Assembly (NCBI GenBank): GCA_022828595.1 | Contig: JAKGHH010000008.1 | Span: 29,070,378-29,134,377 of the forward strand | DNA length: 64,000 bases | Origin: Nelumbo lutea | Lineage: Eukaryota; Streptophyta; Magnoliopsida; Proteales; Nelumbonaceae | Reading direction: 5' to 3' | Shown here: positions 23,045 to 33,500 of the stretch, in pieces | How positions within the stretch are numbered: the stretch's first letter is position 1 | How the letters are laid out: each line of letters starts with the position of its first letter | Made by a program: the position numbers and the translations under genes | The notes under the pieces: generated by a model | What the model was told of the DNA's origin: nothing | Databases searched by the model: none | What the model saw: the letters and a program-made list of their open reading frames with translations, nothing else

Positions 23045-23460
23045 ATAGTTGTTATTTAAATAAAATATTAAATTAATAAATATTGCCAAAAATTAATAAA
23101 AGTAGAAAACTATAATTATGAAATTGAAAGAGCGATAATAATTGTACAATGTTTGAATGTTTTGAGTTCTGTTATTGTTTATTGTAATATTTCTCTTCAT
23201 ATAACCTATTGAAGTATACTTGAGAAATGCATTCATATAACCAAAAGCTGAATTATCTATGAATAAGATATAAACACATGAGAAATGCATTCAATAGGTT
23301 ATATGAAGAGAAATATTACAATAAACAATACTGGGACTCAAGAACATTCGAACATTGTATAATAATTATCACTCTTTTCAATTTTATAATTATAATTTTC
23401 AATTTTTATTAATTTCTAGGAATATTTATTAATTAAGTATTTTATTTAAATAACAACTAT
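23045..23460. repeat. 416-bp hairpin (foldback element), copy 1
   Basis: The left arm from 23045 (ATAGTTGTTATTTAAATAAA) to about 23222 pairs with the right arm from about 23288 to 23460 (ending TTTATTTAAATAACAACTAT). Arms are about 175 bp with scattered mismatches and the loop is about 65 bp. Paired landmarks include TAATATTTCTCTTCATATAA with its inverse and TACAATGTTTGAATGTT with its inverse. The structure recurs at 52469-52882 inside block R, so it predates the duplication. No ORF. It could be a long-TIR nonautonomous transposon or a source of hairpin small RNA. Confidence 0.8.
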
Positions 23461-24567
23461 TTTTTATATAATAAATATATTTTCATTTTTAACATATAAT
23501 GTTTTTATTTTACACATAATTGTAAAATAAACAAATAAATCATTTAAGATAGATAAAATAAATTATTTTTAATTTTCAGATTTCATTAAATATATTATTT
23601 TGTAAAAATATTAAATTATTATTAATTTTAATATTCTTTTGTAATTGTTTTTCTACTTTTTAGAATTTTTAAATTTATTACATAGTTTCTTTATTTTAAC
23701 TATTTAAAATCTAGTTATGTTAAATATTTTTTATTTAAAATTGTTAGTTATTTAAATACTTAAGTAATGTGTAAAATATTAAATTTTGAAATATTAATTA
23801 TTTATTGAATTTAATTATCCATAAAATCATAATTTATACTATTATTCCATAACTTTTGTGTTACTTTTATAATATATAAAATTATTATTAATTTCAATAT
23901 TATGTTATAATTTTCACTTTGATGAGTTTTTTTTTAATTTATTACATATTTAATTTGTTTTAACTATTTAAAATCTAGTTATGATAAATATTTAAATAAT
24001 CAATAAAATATTTATTTATTTTTAGTTATTTGAATTTTATTTATTTAAAGCTATTACGTGTTATTAAATATTTGAAAAACATTTTAATTGATAATCTGGA
24101 ATAATAATTTAAATTGTTAGCACATAATTTCGTGATATATTTTCTAAAAGTATAAAATTGTTTTTTGTGCTTTTATGAAATATTTTAAAGATATTCTATA
24201 ATTTTGTTAGAATATTTAAATAATTTCTTAAATTTTTTAATCCATATTTTTCTTTAGATAGATAGAGATAAAAGGTATGGGTGAGGATATATAGGAATTA
24301 GAGATAATTTAGGAGAGAAACTCTTTGCTAAATTAGAGATAATTTTGGAGATGAAAAGGAATTAGAGATAATTTAGAACATAAATAGGAATTAAAGATAA
24401 TTTTGGAGAAAGTGGGGGATAGTGGGTGAGGTAGTTTTGGAGAAAAGAGTATATAGGTTATTGGAAAAGTGCATCTCATTGGTTATTTCTAAAAGGACAT
24501 GGAATAAAAAAATAAAAAAAAATCAAAAAAATGAGAATTTCTTCACTGTCTTGTTTTAATTTATATA
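23461..24567. other. AT-rich part of block L
   Basis: Almost entirely A and T with TTAAATATTT words, then a purine-rich tract at 24255-24440 (GATAGATAGAGATAAAAGG, repeated GGAATTAGAGATAATTT). No gene. Matched in block R at 56555-57441. Confidence 0.7.
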
Positions 24568-25480
24568 CTAGTGGGGTGCAATGCATGGGATTTATTAAGT
24601 GAAAGATAAATAATAAAAAGGTCATTTACAAAAATACCCTTATAGTTTTTGGATTTGCTAAAATCTACCCTATAGTTAGCATTTTACTAAGACACCACTT
24701 ATAATTTGCAACAAATTTAATCAATCTTCCATTAGATTATAGTGGAAAATGATAGTGTTGACCCTAATATTCATCTAAATAAATAAAAATAATAAAAAAA
24801 ATAGAAATATAAATACTATTCTTTCCCTTGATAAGACACGAGCAACCATTCTATGGGCTATATTTGGCTAATTTTGTTTTTTGTATAAAAAAGTATTAAG
24901 CATATTTTTGGAATAAAAAATCATTGGTCTAATGGTGAAACAAACATCCTTAATGAAAGGTTGACTGAGTAAATAAGTTATAAAATATATGGGATGTTTT
25001 AGTAAAATGAAAACTATAAGGTAGGTTTAAGTAAATATGTAAAACTATAAGGTGTGTTATAGTAAATAATCCTAATAGAAACACATAAGAGTATACAATT
25101 GCTTTATATTTTCAACTCTTTTAAAAAATTAATAATTATTCATATTTTCTATACTACTTTTAATAAAATTTTAAAATACAAAAATAACAATAATTAATTT
25201 CAGCAAGTTTAATTCATCAAACTAATGAAATTGACCAACCCGATAAACTCAACCTAAGTTGGTCAGATTTCTAATATTTTAGTTTGGCTTTGGTTCAAAC
25301 ATTTCCCAATTGGATCAATTTGGATTAGTTTCACTTTGGTTATTTGTAAATCGACCAAAATCGAATGACCTAACCATGGATATATATCAATATTTTATAT
25401 TATAAATATAATTCTTTATATGGAAAAGTGGTAAACTTGCCATGTTTCTTAGTCTAAAATGTTTTATATTATAAATAATA
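24568..25480 (-). mobile_element. Helitron-like unit in block L
   Basis: On the minus strand the unit ends CATGCATTGCACCCCACTAG followed by T: a short hairpin (ATGCATTGCAC-type) a few bases before CTAG, as Helitron 3' ends show. Homologous units start at 55102 (minus-strand end GTGCATCGCACGGGTCCTCG then CTAG) and at 60261 (same, but TTAG). All three share the following ~0.9 kb (TTTATTAAGTGAAA, GGTCATTTACT, TTTGCAA, TAGGTTGG). A 5' TC end was not found and no Rep/helicase is encoded. Confidence 0.45.
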
Positions 25481-26160
25481 TTTTTTTAAATTAATCTCCA
25501 ATAAATATTAATCAATAAGTTATAACAGAAATACAATAAACATGGTTTTCAAAACTAGACTGGATTGGATAGTTGTTTCAGAAAAACCAAGAACCAGTTA
25601 GGTGACTAGTTTTGTTTTACCACAAAACTGTTAATTTGCCCAAAAATGTTGATTGGATTAGTAAAGTTACTTATCACTTTACCAAAAATGCCCCCACTAG
25701 CCACTTTTATATGTTAGGAAGGGTATTTTGGTCATTGTAAAGTTATTTATCACTTTACCAAAAATGCCCCCAAACTAGCTATTATATATCTATTGGGGGC
25801 ATATATGTTAAGGGGGTATTTCTATAAACCCCCCCCCTAAAAAAAAGTTGGAAGTAGCCGTTGGGACCCCTAATGGCTAGTTAATTGGATGTGCCAACTG
25901 TGGCCTGCTATGGACCTGCATGCCATGCCACGGGCTAGGCCTGACAAGACCCGCATGCCATCTTGTTGTGTTGTGCCACGAGCTGGGTTGAAAACATTGC
26001 CCTAGATAGAGACCAACCCATGGAATTCTTTTGGTACAAGTTGGCAAGCCAATCAACTCTTCTGACTAATCATGCCAGTGCAGTTCCTATATATGTTAGA
26101 GAGAGGGGAGTTAGATGCACTTGTAATGTGGAGTGGTGGGCTATGTGGACCCGGTTACGA

Positions 26161-26164
<4 letters not shown>

Positions 26165-26209
<45 letters not shown>
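26165..26209 (+). repeat. (GA)n microsatellite
   Basis: About 22 uninterrupted GA units. They inflate an 89-codon frame (25963-26232) whose tail is RERERE; that frame is not a gene. Confidence 0.95.
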
Positions 26210-26210
<1 letters not shown>

Positions 26211-26229
26211 AAGGTTGGGTGCCAGAGGT

Positions 26230-26861
26230 TGAAAGTTGTTAAGAGGGAATGAAGTCTGTGGCTAGTAGCTAGACCAAGGTCTATGTCAAAGCTTCAAAGT
26301 TGTTTGGATGGAATGAGGCCTTCTAGGGACATGAAGCTTGTGTAAGAGAAGCATTGCAAAAATTTAAGTTAGAGTCAAGGAAAGAAAGGGAGGGGGAGAG
26401 GAAAGAGAGAGGTGAAGAAGATAATCTAAAAAGTAATCTCTCTCTCGGAGAGGCAGAAGGAGAGTTCAAGTTCGAAGGGGTGTTTCTTGAGCGATAGGAA
26501 ATTAAAAAAGTTGGTAGACTTTTATGTAGGTGCCTAAGTAAAGCTAGACTTAAAGCAAAGATAAAAAAAGCGATAGGAGGCTGAGGAAGGGGTGAGAGAG
26601 GCCAGGTGTGGAGTTAGTTTTCTCAAATGGTTAGGGATTGGAGTTAGTTTTCTTAGAGTTTGTGTTGCTGGTGGGTTGAGGTTTTTAGGATTTCGTGGCA
26701 TGAAATTATCTTTTGCACGCTAGGTCTCTATCTCTTGCTAGGCATTTTCCGTCTTTGAGCTAGACTACGTTTCTAGCTTGCCAATGTATCTTCTACTTCC
26801 TTTTTGTTTTACAATAAATTTTTATTTTACTTATCAAAAAAATATAGTTTATTCAATTAAT
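26230..26861. other. Unclassified DNA with a LINE-like A-rich tail
   Basis: No domain is recognisable. The end at about 26805-26842 (TACAATAAATTTTTATTTTAC, then TTATCAAAAAAAT) resembles the 3' end of plant LINE-1 elements, which stop in a short poly(A). This is weak evidence for a LINE 3' end; no RNase H or RT remains are seen upstream. Confidence 0.3.
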
Positions 26862-26991
26862 CAGAGGACAAATTTCATTTGCACCAGAGTAAATGTATAG
26901 GATTGCAAATATGTTGAGTGTAAATTATGGTTTACTTTTTCTTATGATTTAATTGTTAGTTGTTTGTGAGACATAAAATAGGTTAGGTAAT

Positions 26992-27825
26992 TGTAGACAT
27001 GCAAATTTTTTAAGCCAAATTAGTGGGCTGAATTTACATGATAGCCTTTATAAGTTAATAGGGCCTCCATGGGCCTAAGGCCCAAGGTCCAAATCTACAT
27101 AAATATGACTTAGTGGCCCAAGGATCCAACTATATTAAGACCAATATGGCCCAATTCCTATTATAATAGGGTGGTCTTATTGGCAAGTCCATTAACTCCT
27201 ACATAATGATGCATGTATGGAAGTTAGCTCTAACCCAACACCGCACTCACATGGGATTGGTTAGCTAAGTGGGTAGAGGTGGCAGCCTTAATCCTTAGCT
27301 ATAAATAGCCTTGCTTAGGAGGAAAGAGGGCATTTTCCTCTTTTTTACAATCACACTGCAAGAAGCTCTTAGACACCAACGCTGAATCTTGCAAGCAATC
27401 AAAAGTTCCTACAAATTATAACAACTACAAGATTAAGAGAGAAGAAAGAAGGAAAAAGCTTTTCCGTTTTCTACAATACACTTAGATTCAAGCTCTCCCA
27501 AGAAGATCAATATGCCACAAAAGGGCCCTTCTTAGAAAAGCATCATTCACAGCCAATCAAGCACGAAGCCTGGAGTAAAGAAATCTACATCAAATCTCCC
27601 AAAGCACCAAAATCAAGGAAATTTACATCAATACTATAAGAAGTACGAGAAACACACCAACGACCCTCGTCTTCATCGAATTTGATCGTTAATTAGAGGT
27701 TGCTAAAGTCATCGAGCAGAAGCCAAGGGGAGTTCAACTCCCTTGTATTTTTTTATTACAAATTCATTTTTGTAATTTGTCTCAATATTTTGTGTAAACT
27801 GGAATACACGAAATTTGTGTCAATA
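26992..27825 (+). mobile_element. Solo LTR (834 bp) inserted in block Y
   Basis: Begins TGTAGACATGC and ends TTTGTGTCAATA; reversed, the end reads TATTGAC, an imperfect match to the start, as in LTRs of the TGTTGAC...GTCAACA type. Five-base flanks GTAAT (26987-26991) and GTAGT (826-830 of the 27-kb line, i.e. 27826-27830) are a near-perfect target duplication. The paralogous site at about 48735 reads GGTTAGGTAGAAAATTGATAT with no insert, so the boundaries are proven by an empty site. It contains a TATA box at 27300, a pyrimidine-rich leader and a 3' T/A-rich end, but no retroelement genes. It probably formed by LTR-LTR recombination. Confidence 0.88.
27300..27307 (+). promoter_or_regulatory. 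TATA box of the solo LTR
   Basis: TATAAATA in the context CTTAGCTATAAATAGCC, about 310 bp into the LTR, is the expected U3 promoter position. Transcription would start about 30 bp downstream, near 27335. This remains a potential promoter facing block Y. Confidence 0.6.
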
Positions 27826-27894
27826 GTAGTAAATTGATATGGTTCCCAACTTCTATGAAAAAATAGGGTAAGATCAAAGAGGATTCTTTGTTTA

Positions 27895-28290
27895 GGTTGC
27901 ATTTGGTTGCAATGCAAACACAAATATGTAACTACATATATATTTTCCCTTTTCTGGTTCATGAATGCAAACACAATTCACATTTTAAACTATTTTTGCA
28001 CTCACCTTATTTGTTTGAAATCTGTGCAAAATGTGGGCCCATTCTTAAATGCTCTAACTATCTTATGCACTAATGCCTTAACTTTGCTAAAAAAGTTAAT
28101 TATCAAAGAACACAAAATTGTATCCAAAAAATAGGTACAATAATGCTCTCTTATCATAGTACAAAAGTGTTAGAAAATACATTTTTGATATAATATACAT
28201 TACTTTTTTATATATCAAACAAACACACAAACATGAGCTAGGGTACATAAATACCCCGATTCAACATTTGTATCACAAACAAATAAAGCC
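27895..28290. mobile_element. Tourist-like MITE, family D, copy 1
   Basis: A 396-bp unit flanked by TTA on both sides (27892-27894, 28291-28293). Start GGTTGCATTTGGTTGCAATG and the reverse complement of the end (GGCTTTATTTGTTTGTGATA) are imperfect terminal inverted repeats. AT-rich interior, no ORF of note. Its paralogue is at 48807-49178. TTA duplications and GG-beginning termini fit PIF/Harbinger (Tourist). Confidence 0.8.
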
Positions 28291-28540
28291 TTATAAGTGA
28301 AGTAGGAAGCAAGGTGGTTTGGTCCCCCCTTTGTATGAGAAATAATTGAGACAAAGGGAAAGTAATACCAATTTTGCATCAGTTTTTGGATGCAAAATTT
28401 GTATTTTTAGTGAACATAAATAAACAAAGTGTACTCTAGGATTTGCTACCCACAAATTATTCCCACATCCATAGCCACGGAATACCATCGCTGTGTATTC
28501 GGAATAACTCGTGGGTAATAGATCCGAGCCCAAAGTACAG

Positions 28541-28784
28541 ATTTTGTGTCAAATTGGAGTGCAAGTCATAATTCTACATAAATGCAAAACTGAACCTGGG
28601 GTGCAAAATTTGTATTCATTCATATTTTCTTTCTTATTTTTTCTATTAATGCTACTACATTGTTTGTCCAGTTTTCGTTAAAACATTTAACTCTCCAAAT
28701 TATCATCATGTAAGTGAAATAAACATCGAATGTATATCGAATGCTTATTATGAAATTTTTTATTATTTTTATTAAATTATTTTA
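28541..28784. other. Spacer between block Y and the F-box array
   Basis: Contains another GTGCAAAATTTGTATTCATT-type word near its start but no defined element or gene. Confidence 0.4.
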
Positions 28785-29344
28785 TTTTATTTTTGTCATA
28801 AATAAAAATGATTTTTATTTAATATAATGAATATATAACATTAGAAATGTTCAAATATGTTTCAAAAATATTTTGTACTTTTTCATTTTTTATGTTCTAT
28901 CTTTTTCTAAATATTTATTATTCAATTATTACACCATTTCTTTAAAAAGTTGGCAAGAAAATAGCTTTACTTTTGGACCTGTATTAAACTATATATTCCA
29001 TCTACATTACATAAATAATTTTACTTATTACACTAAATTTTTTGTTGGAATAATTAATATATAATCTTTATATATTGTTCTGATTACTTGTATTTGTTTA
29101 TTTTTTAAAGATGTAATATTTAAATATCATATCATCATTAATCCATTTGACCCAAAGCACTAACCCACCACTTAAAAGGGAAAATAGTTTGATTTTAAAT
29201 TTTGTATTACATTTTCATTATAGTTTGATTTATTATTTAATTTATGTAACTCCATAACATTATCTAATTAAACACAGTTTTCACTGATCAATATTTGTTA
29301 TAAAATTTCATAATTAGATTGTACCAAAAAGAAAAAAAACTCTA

Positions 29345-30364
29345 GATTAGGCATTCAAAGAGAAGAGGCTGCGGGCATGGGGACCGTAGAAGCCATTAAA
29401 ACGATACCATTTCTTTTTGTACTTAACCATCCTCCATTACCCAACTTTCAAATCGTAAATGCAGAAGTCTTCACCATTCCTCACAGTGGTGATAACATGA
29501 AAAAACTCCATTGTACCTTCCAAAGCATGTTAATACTGTATTCTTTAAACTAATCTCCTACATAAAAATCCTTTAGACCCACACATCTATATATCCATAT
29601 GGATCTCGATAAAGAAATGGCAAAAACTTTTATTTCTTTATTAGCTATACCTATGTGTACAAACGTTGAGGAGGGAGTTTCACCACACAATTTTTATTTT
29701 TTTTATATCTGATCCATAAAAAGTTCAAATTAACATTCCAGTGTATAACTCCCCCCACTATAGCTCTTTCTCCCTTAAAGAATTTATCGATTCAGTTATC
29801 TATGATTGAGTCAAATAGTTGCCATGAACCACCACCACCACAAGTGAATATCTCACACAAGAAAGTAAAACTACTATAATCTTGAATCTAGCGTACCACC
29901 ACCTTATACTCTTGTGTACAAGGAACATACACTAAGTTAAATTAGCGGCTGGTGAGTGTAGTACTACAATGATGAATGCTTATCCAATTACTTGTAACAA
30001 GATTAATTACATAAAGATTGTGAAGATTCAGTGCATCTTGTAATAGAAGCAAACCATTAGAGCAGCTTCTAAGGTTGGGCACCTTATATGAACTCAGAGA
30101 TCTAAATTTGATGAGTCGGACTATTACCTTGCCTCCTCTAATCTCCATAAAACACATTGCAATCCAATCGAGTTTGAACCATGTTTGCCCTAAAGTAATC
30201 AAACCCTATTCGGCATTGGAATAATGAGTCACAAGGAAACGAGTGGAGATTAATTTAGTCCACTTCCTATAGATATGTCTGAAGTTGTTATGAAGAAAAT
30301 TTGTTGGAGCTCTAGTCAATAACTCTTCATAAACGATGCCATCGCTTAAATATGGGATGTCCAT
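29345..30364 (-). pseudogene. F-box/FBA-type gene, copy 2
   Basis: Minus strand from ATG 30362-30364 with the same N-terminal F-box region as copy 1, but disrupted between about 30300 and 30210. Then come TLGQTWFKLDWIAMCFMEI, LIKFRSLSSYKVPNLRSC, LLLQDALNLHNLYVINLVTS and WISIHHCSTTLTS. Downstream, in changing frames, FBA-domain pieces are visible: LVYVPCTQEYKVV, GERAIVGGVIHWNVNLNF and a FLYRDPYGYIDVWV-like stretch to about 29580. Several stops and frameshifts make it nonfunctional. It is otherwise collinear with plant F-box/FBA proteins, about 340 codons in total. Confidence 0.75.
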
Positions 30365-31269
30365 CTTCAGATTTTGTTATATTAATTCCTGCACTTCCTC
30401 GTGTTCGTTTATCTTGAAAAAAGAAATTGATAAATTGAACTGACAACAAACAAGTGTTGAAGAAGAGTGAAGTTAGTCACTAGTTCAAAGACTAATTAAA
30501 ATAAACTATTTGGCATGCAAGAAAACACGTAAAAAAGGCAACGAATTCGCTTTTGTGTTGGTAATACTCATGGGAAATTTAAGAAGGCTATGTGTGAAGA
30601 ATAACCAAATGGATGGATGTGTCCTTATTTTGTAAGGAATAATAACTAAACTAATTTGGTCAAAAACTATGTACTGAACTGTGATGGTTGATTTTTTGAA
30701 AGATATATTGGGAAATGACAATGATCCCAACTCACAAAAGATGCAACTAGCAATTGAACCATTGCAATTAGTAGGGTAAGGTACAACAAAATTGCGAATT
30801 TTCTTAAACTTCAAAAGGAAACCTAATCCCAACCCGAGAAGGAAGTTCAGTATTTGTAAAGTTTAGTGATACATGTTTATTCTCATATAAATAAAATTTT
30901 TTATTTTAATTTTGTCATAAATAAAAATGATTTTTGTTTAATATAATGAATATATAACATTAGAAATATTCAAATATGTTTCAAAAAACTTTTGTATTTT
31001 TATTTAATATAATGAATATATAACATTAAAATGTTCAAGTATGTTTCAAAAAACTTTTGTACTTTTTCATTTTTTGTGTTCTATATTTTTCTAAATAGTT
31101 ATTATTCAATTATTACATCATGAGTTTTCTTTAAAAAGTTGGATCATTGGCCCACCATCTAGATTGGAAAATAGCTTTACTTTTCGATCAATATTAAATT
31201 ATAGATTTTATCTACATTATATAAATAATTTTATTTATCGTATTAAATTTCTATACTTAACCACCCTTC

Positions 31270-32241
31270 ATTTCCTAACTTTTAAATCGTAGATGCAAAA
31301 GTAGTGTTTTCCACTTCTATGAAAGACAATAACTTCATCGTTCCTCATGATGATGATAACATGATACAAAATCCGTTGTACCACCCAAGGCATTTTGATA
31401 CTGTATTCTTTAACCCGATGTCCTACATGAAAATCCTTTAGAACCCACTCATCTATATGTCCATAGGGATCTCGATCAAGAAATGATAGAAACCCTCATT
31501 TCTTTATTAGCTACACCTGTATGTACAAATGTCAATGAGGGAGTTTCATTACACGGAATTTTTCTTCCATATGATCCATAGAAATAATATATCAGGTTGA
31601 ATTAACATTCCAGAGTATAATTCCTCTCACAATAGCTCTTTCTCCCCTAAAGAATTTATCAATTTGTTTATCTATGATTAAGTTGATTAGTTGTCATTAA
31701 TCACCATCACCACCACCACCACCACAAGTGAATATCTCACATTGGAAAGTAAAACTTTTGTAATCTTGAATCAAGTGTACCTTATACTCCTGTGTACAAG
31801 GAACATACACCAAGTTGAACTAGCGGCTGGTGAGTGTAGTACTGAATGGATGAACGCTTATCCATTTACTTGTAGTAGGATTAACTACATAATGATTGTG
31901 AAGACTTAATCTATCTTGTAATAGAAGCAAACCATTAGAGGAGCTTCTAAGGTTGGGCATCTCACATGAACTCAAAGATCTAAATTTGATGAATTGGACT
32001 ATCATTTTGCCTGCTCTAATCTCCATTAAATTCATTGTAATCTAACCGAGTTTGAAACATGTTGGCCCTAGAGTAATCAAACCCTGTTTAGTGTTGGAGC
32101 AATGAGCTTTAATGAAATGAGCATTTGAAATTAAGTCAATCTAATTCCTGCAAACAAGTTCGAAGTTAGACTTTATTATATTGGAACTCAATTCAGTATC
32201 TCTTCAAAGACGATATCATCACTTAAATATGGGATGCCCAT
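31270..32241 (-). pseudogene. F-box/FBA-type gene, copy 3
   Basis: Minus strand from ATG 32239-32241 (MGIPYL; Asp2 changed to Gly). The F-box is degraded by stops and by a deletion near 32165-32190 relative to copy 1. The middle part NLMEIRAGKMIVQFIKFRSL, PNLRSSSNGLLLLQDRLSLH and TSKWISVHPFSTTLTS (32035-31820) is well preserved. FBA pieces continue to about 31270 in broken frames. A (CACCAC)n microsatellite at about 31702-31727 lies within the FBA part. Confidence 0.7.
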
Positions 32242-33500
32242 CTTTAGACTTTATTATATTAATTACCGCACTTCCCCATGTTCATTTGGCTTGAAAAAAG
32301 AAATTGATTAATTGAATTAACAATGAATAAACATTGAAGAATGAAAGAATTTTTAACAATTATAGAAAAGAAGAAGACAATAGATGTTGGTACTTAATGG
32401 ACAGATCACAGATGAGACTAATAAATTAATAAACATTTCAAATCCCAATCCAATTAGGAATGTAGTTGTTAAAGAGTGAAGTTGGTGACTAGATTGAAGA
32501 TTAATTAAACTAAACTACTTGGCATGCAAGAAAACACATAAAAAGGGCAATGGGTTCATTTTTTTTGTTAGTAATATTCATGGAAAATTTAAGAAGGTTG
32601 TGTGTGAAGAACAACCAGATGGACAGAGTTGTCCTTATTTTGTAGGGAGTAATAACTAACTAATTTTGTCTAAAGCTATGTAATGAAATGTGATAGTTAA
32701 TTTTTTGAAAGATATATTAGGAAAGGACAACATTTTTTTGAAAGATATATTAGGAAAGGACAACGATCCCAACTCCTAAACATTGCAACTAGCAATTGAA
32801 CCATCACAATTAGTAGAGTAAGGTGCAACAAAATTGTGAAATTTCAAAAGGTAACTCAATCCCAACCCAAGAAGGGAGTTGAGGATTTGTAAAGTTTAGT
32901 GATACATGTGTATTCTCATATTATTATTATTATTAGCATAAAATTTTTTATTTTATTTTTGTCATAAATAAAAATAAATTTTATTTAATATAATGAATAT
33001 ATAACATTAGAAATGTTCAAATATGTTTTGAAAAAATTTTCTACTTTTTTCATTTTGGGCTCTATAATTATCTAAATATTCAATTATTACATCAATCATT
33101 TCTTTAAAAAGTCGGGTCATTGACCCATCATCTAGACAAGAAAACAACTTTGCTTTTGGATCGATATTAAATTATATATTCCATATACATTATATAGATA
33201 ATTTTACTTATCACACTAAATTTTTTTATTGGAATAATTAATATATAATCTTTATATATTGTTTTGATTACTATTATTTTTTTATTTTTTAAAGATGTAA
33301 TATTTAAATATCATATCATTGGTTAATCCATTTTACCCAAACCACTAACCCACCACTCGAAAAGGAAAATAGTTTGATTTCTATGTTGATTTTAAGTTTT
33401 GTATTAAATTTCCCTTGCTGATAAAATTATGTTTTATATAGAATAATTATTTTGTTCAATATAATGAATGTATAATTGTAGAGATGTACCCAATATTTTA

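Larger units (their letters stand above)
20041..25835. repeat. Block L: 5.8-kb noncoding segment duplicated at 49.4-61.5 kb
   Basis: Aligns in the same orientation with 49422-53018, 56555-57441 and 60181-61515 (block R), interrupted there by two insertions. In order it holds: right arm of a hAT-like MITE, ~160-bp tandem units, a GGTTCGGTTAACC-rich hAT-type end, a GGCTTAGGCTGAGGACTTAG region, a small foldback, a 416-bp hairpin, AT-rich DNA, a Helitron-like terminus, and a doubled CACTTTACCAAAAATGCCCC motif at its right end. No protein is encoded. Relative to R, L has lost ~165 bp near 21370, and R has lost ~40 bp matching about 22878-22917. It is a real paralogue pair, not a shared family consensus. 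Confidence 0.85.
26862..28540. repeat. Block Y, copy 1
   Basis: Same orientation as 48610-49421. Common landmarks: AAATTTCATTTGCAC, GGATTGCAAAT, GTGAGACAT, TTGATAT.GTTCCCA, the MITE at 27895-28290, then AAGGTGGTT.GGTCCCC and ATAGATCCGAGCCCAAA. Copy 1 differs by an 834-bp solo LTR (26992-27825). In copy 2 the block runs straight into block R at 49421/49422, whereas here Y lies after L, so the two segments are permuted. Confidence 0.8.
28785..33500. repeat. Tandem array of ~2.1-kb units carrying F-box pseudogenes
   Basis: The unit start (TTTGTCATAAATAAAAATGA, then TTTAATATAATGAATATATAAC) recurs at about 28793, 30910 and 32958, giving periods near 2117 and 2048 bp. Each full unit runs: AT-rich start, FBA 3' part, F-box 5' part, shared upstream region. 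Unit 3 is only a start (to about 33500). The upstream segment at 33765-33935 matches 18950-19125 next to F-box copy 1. This is unequal crossing-over or local duplication of a gene with its flanks. Confidence 0.8.

Noticed and set aside
23461..24240. Matrix-attachment or replication-origin function of the AT-rich stretch
   Set aside because: Extreme AT content alone is not evidence, and no specific motif or structure supports either role.
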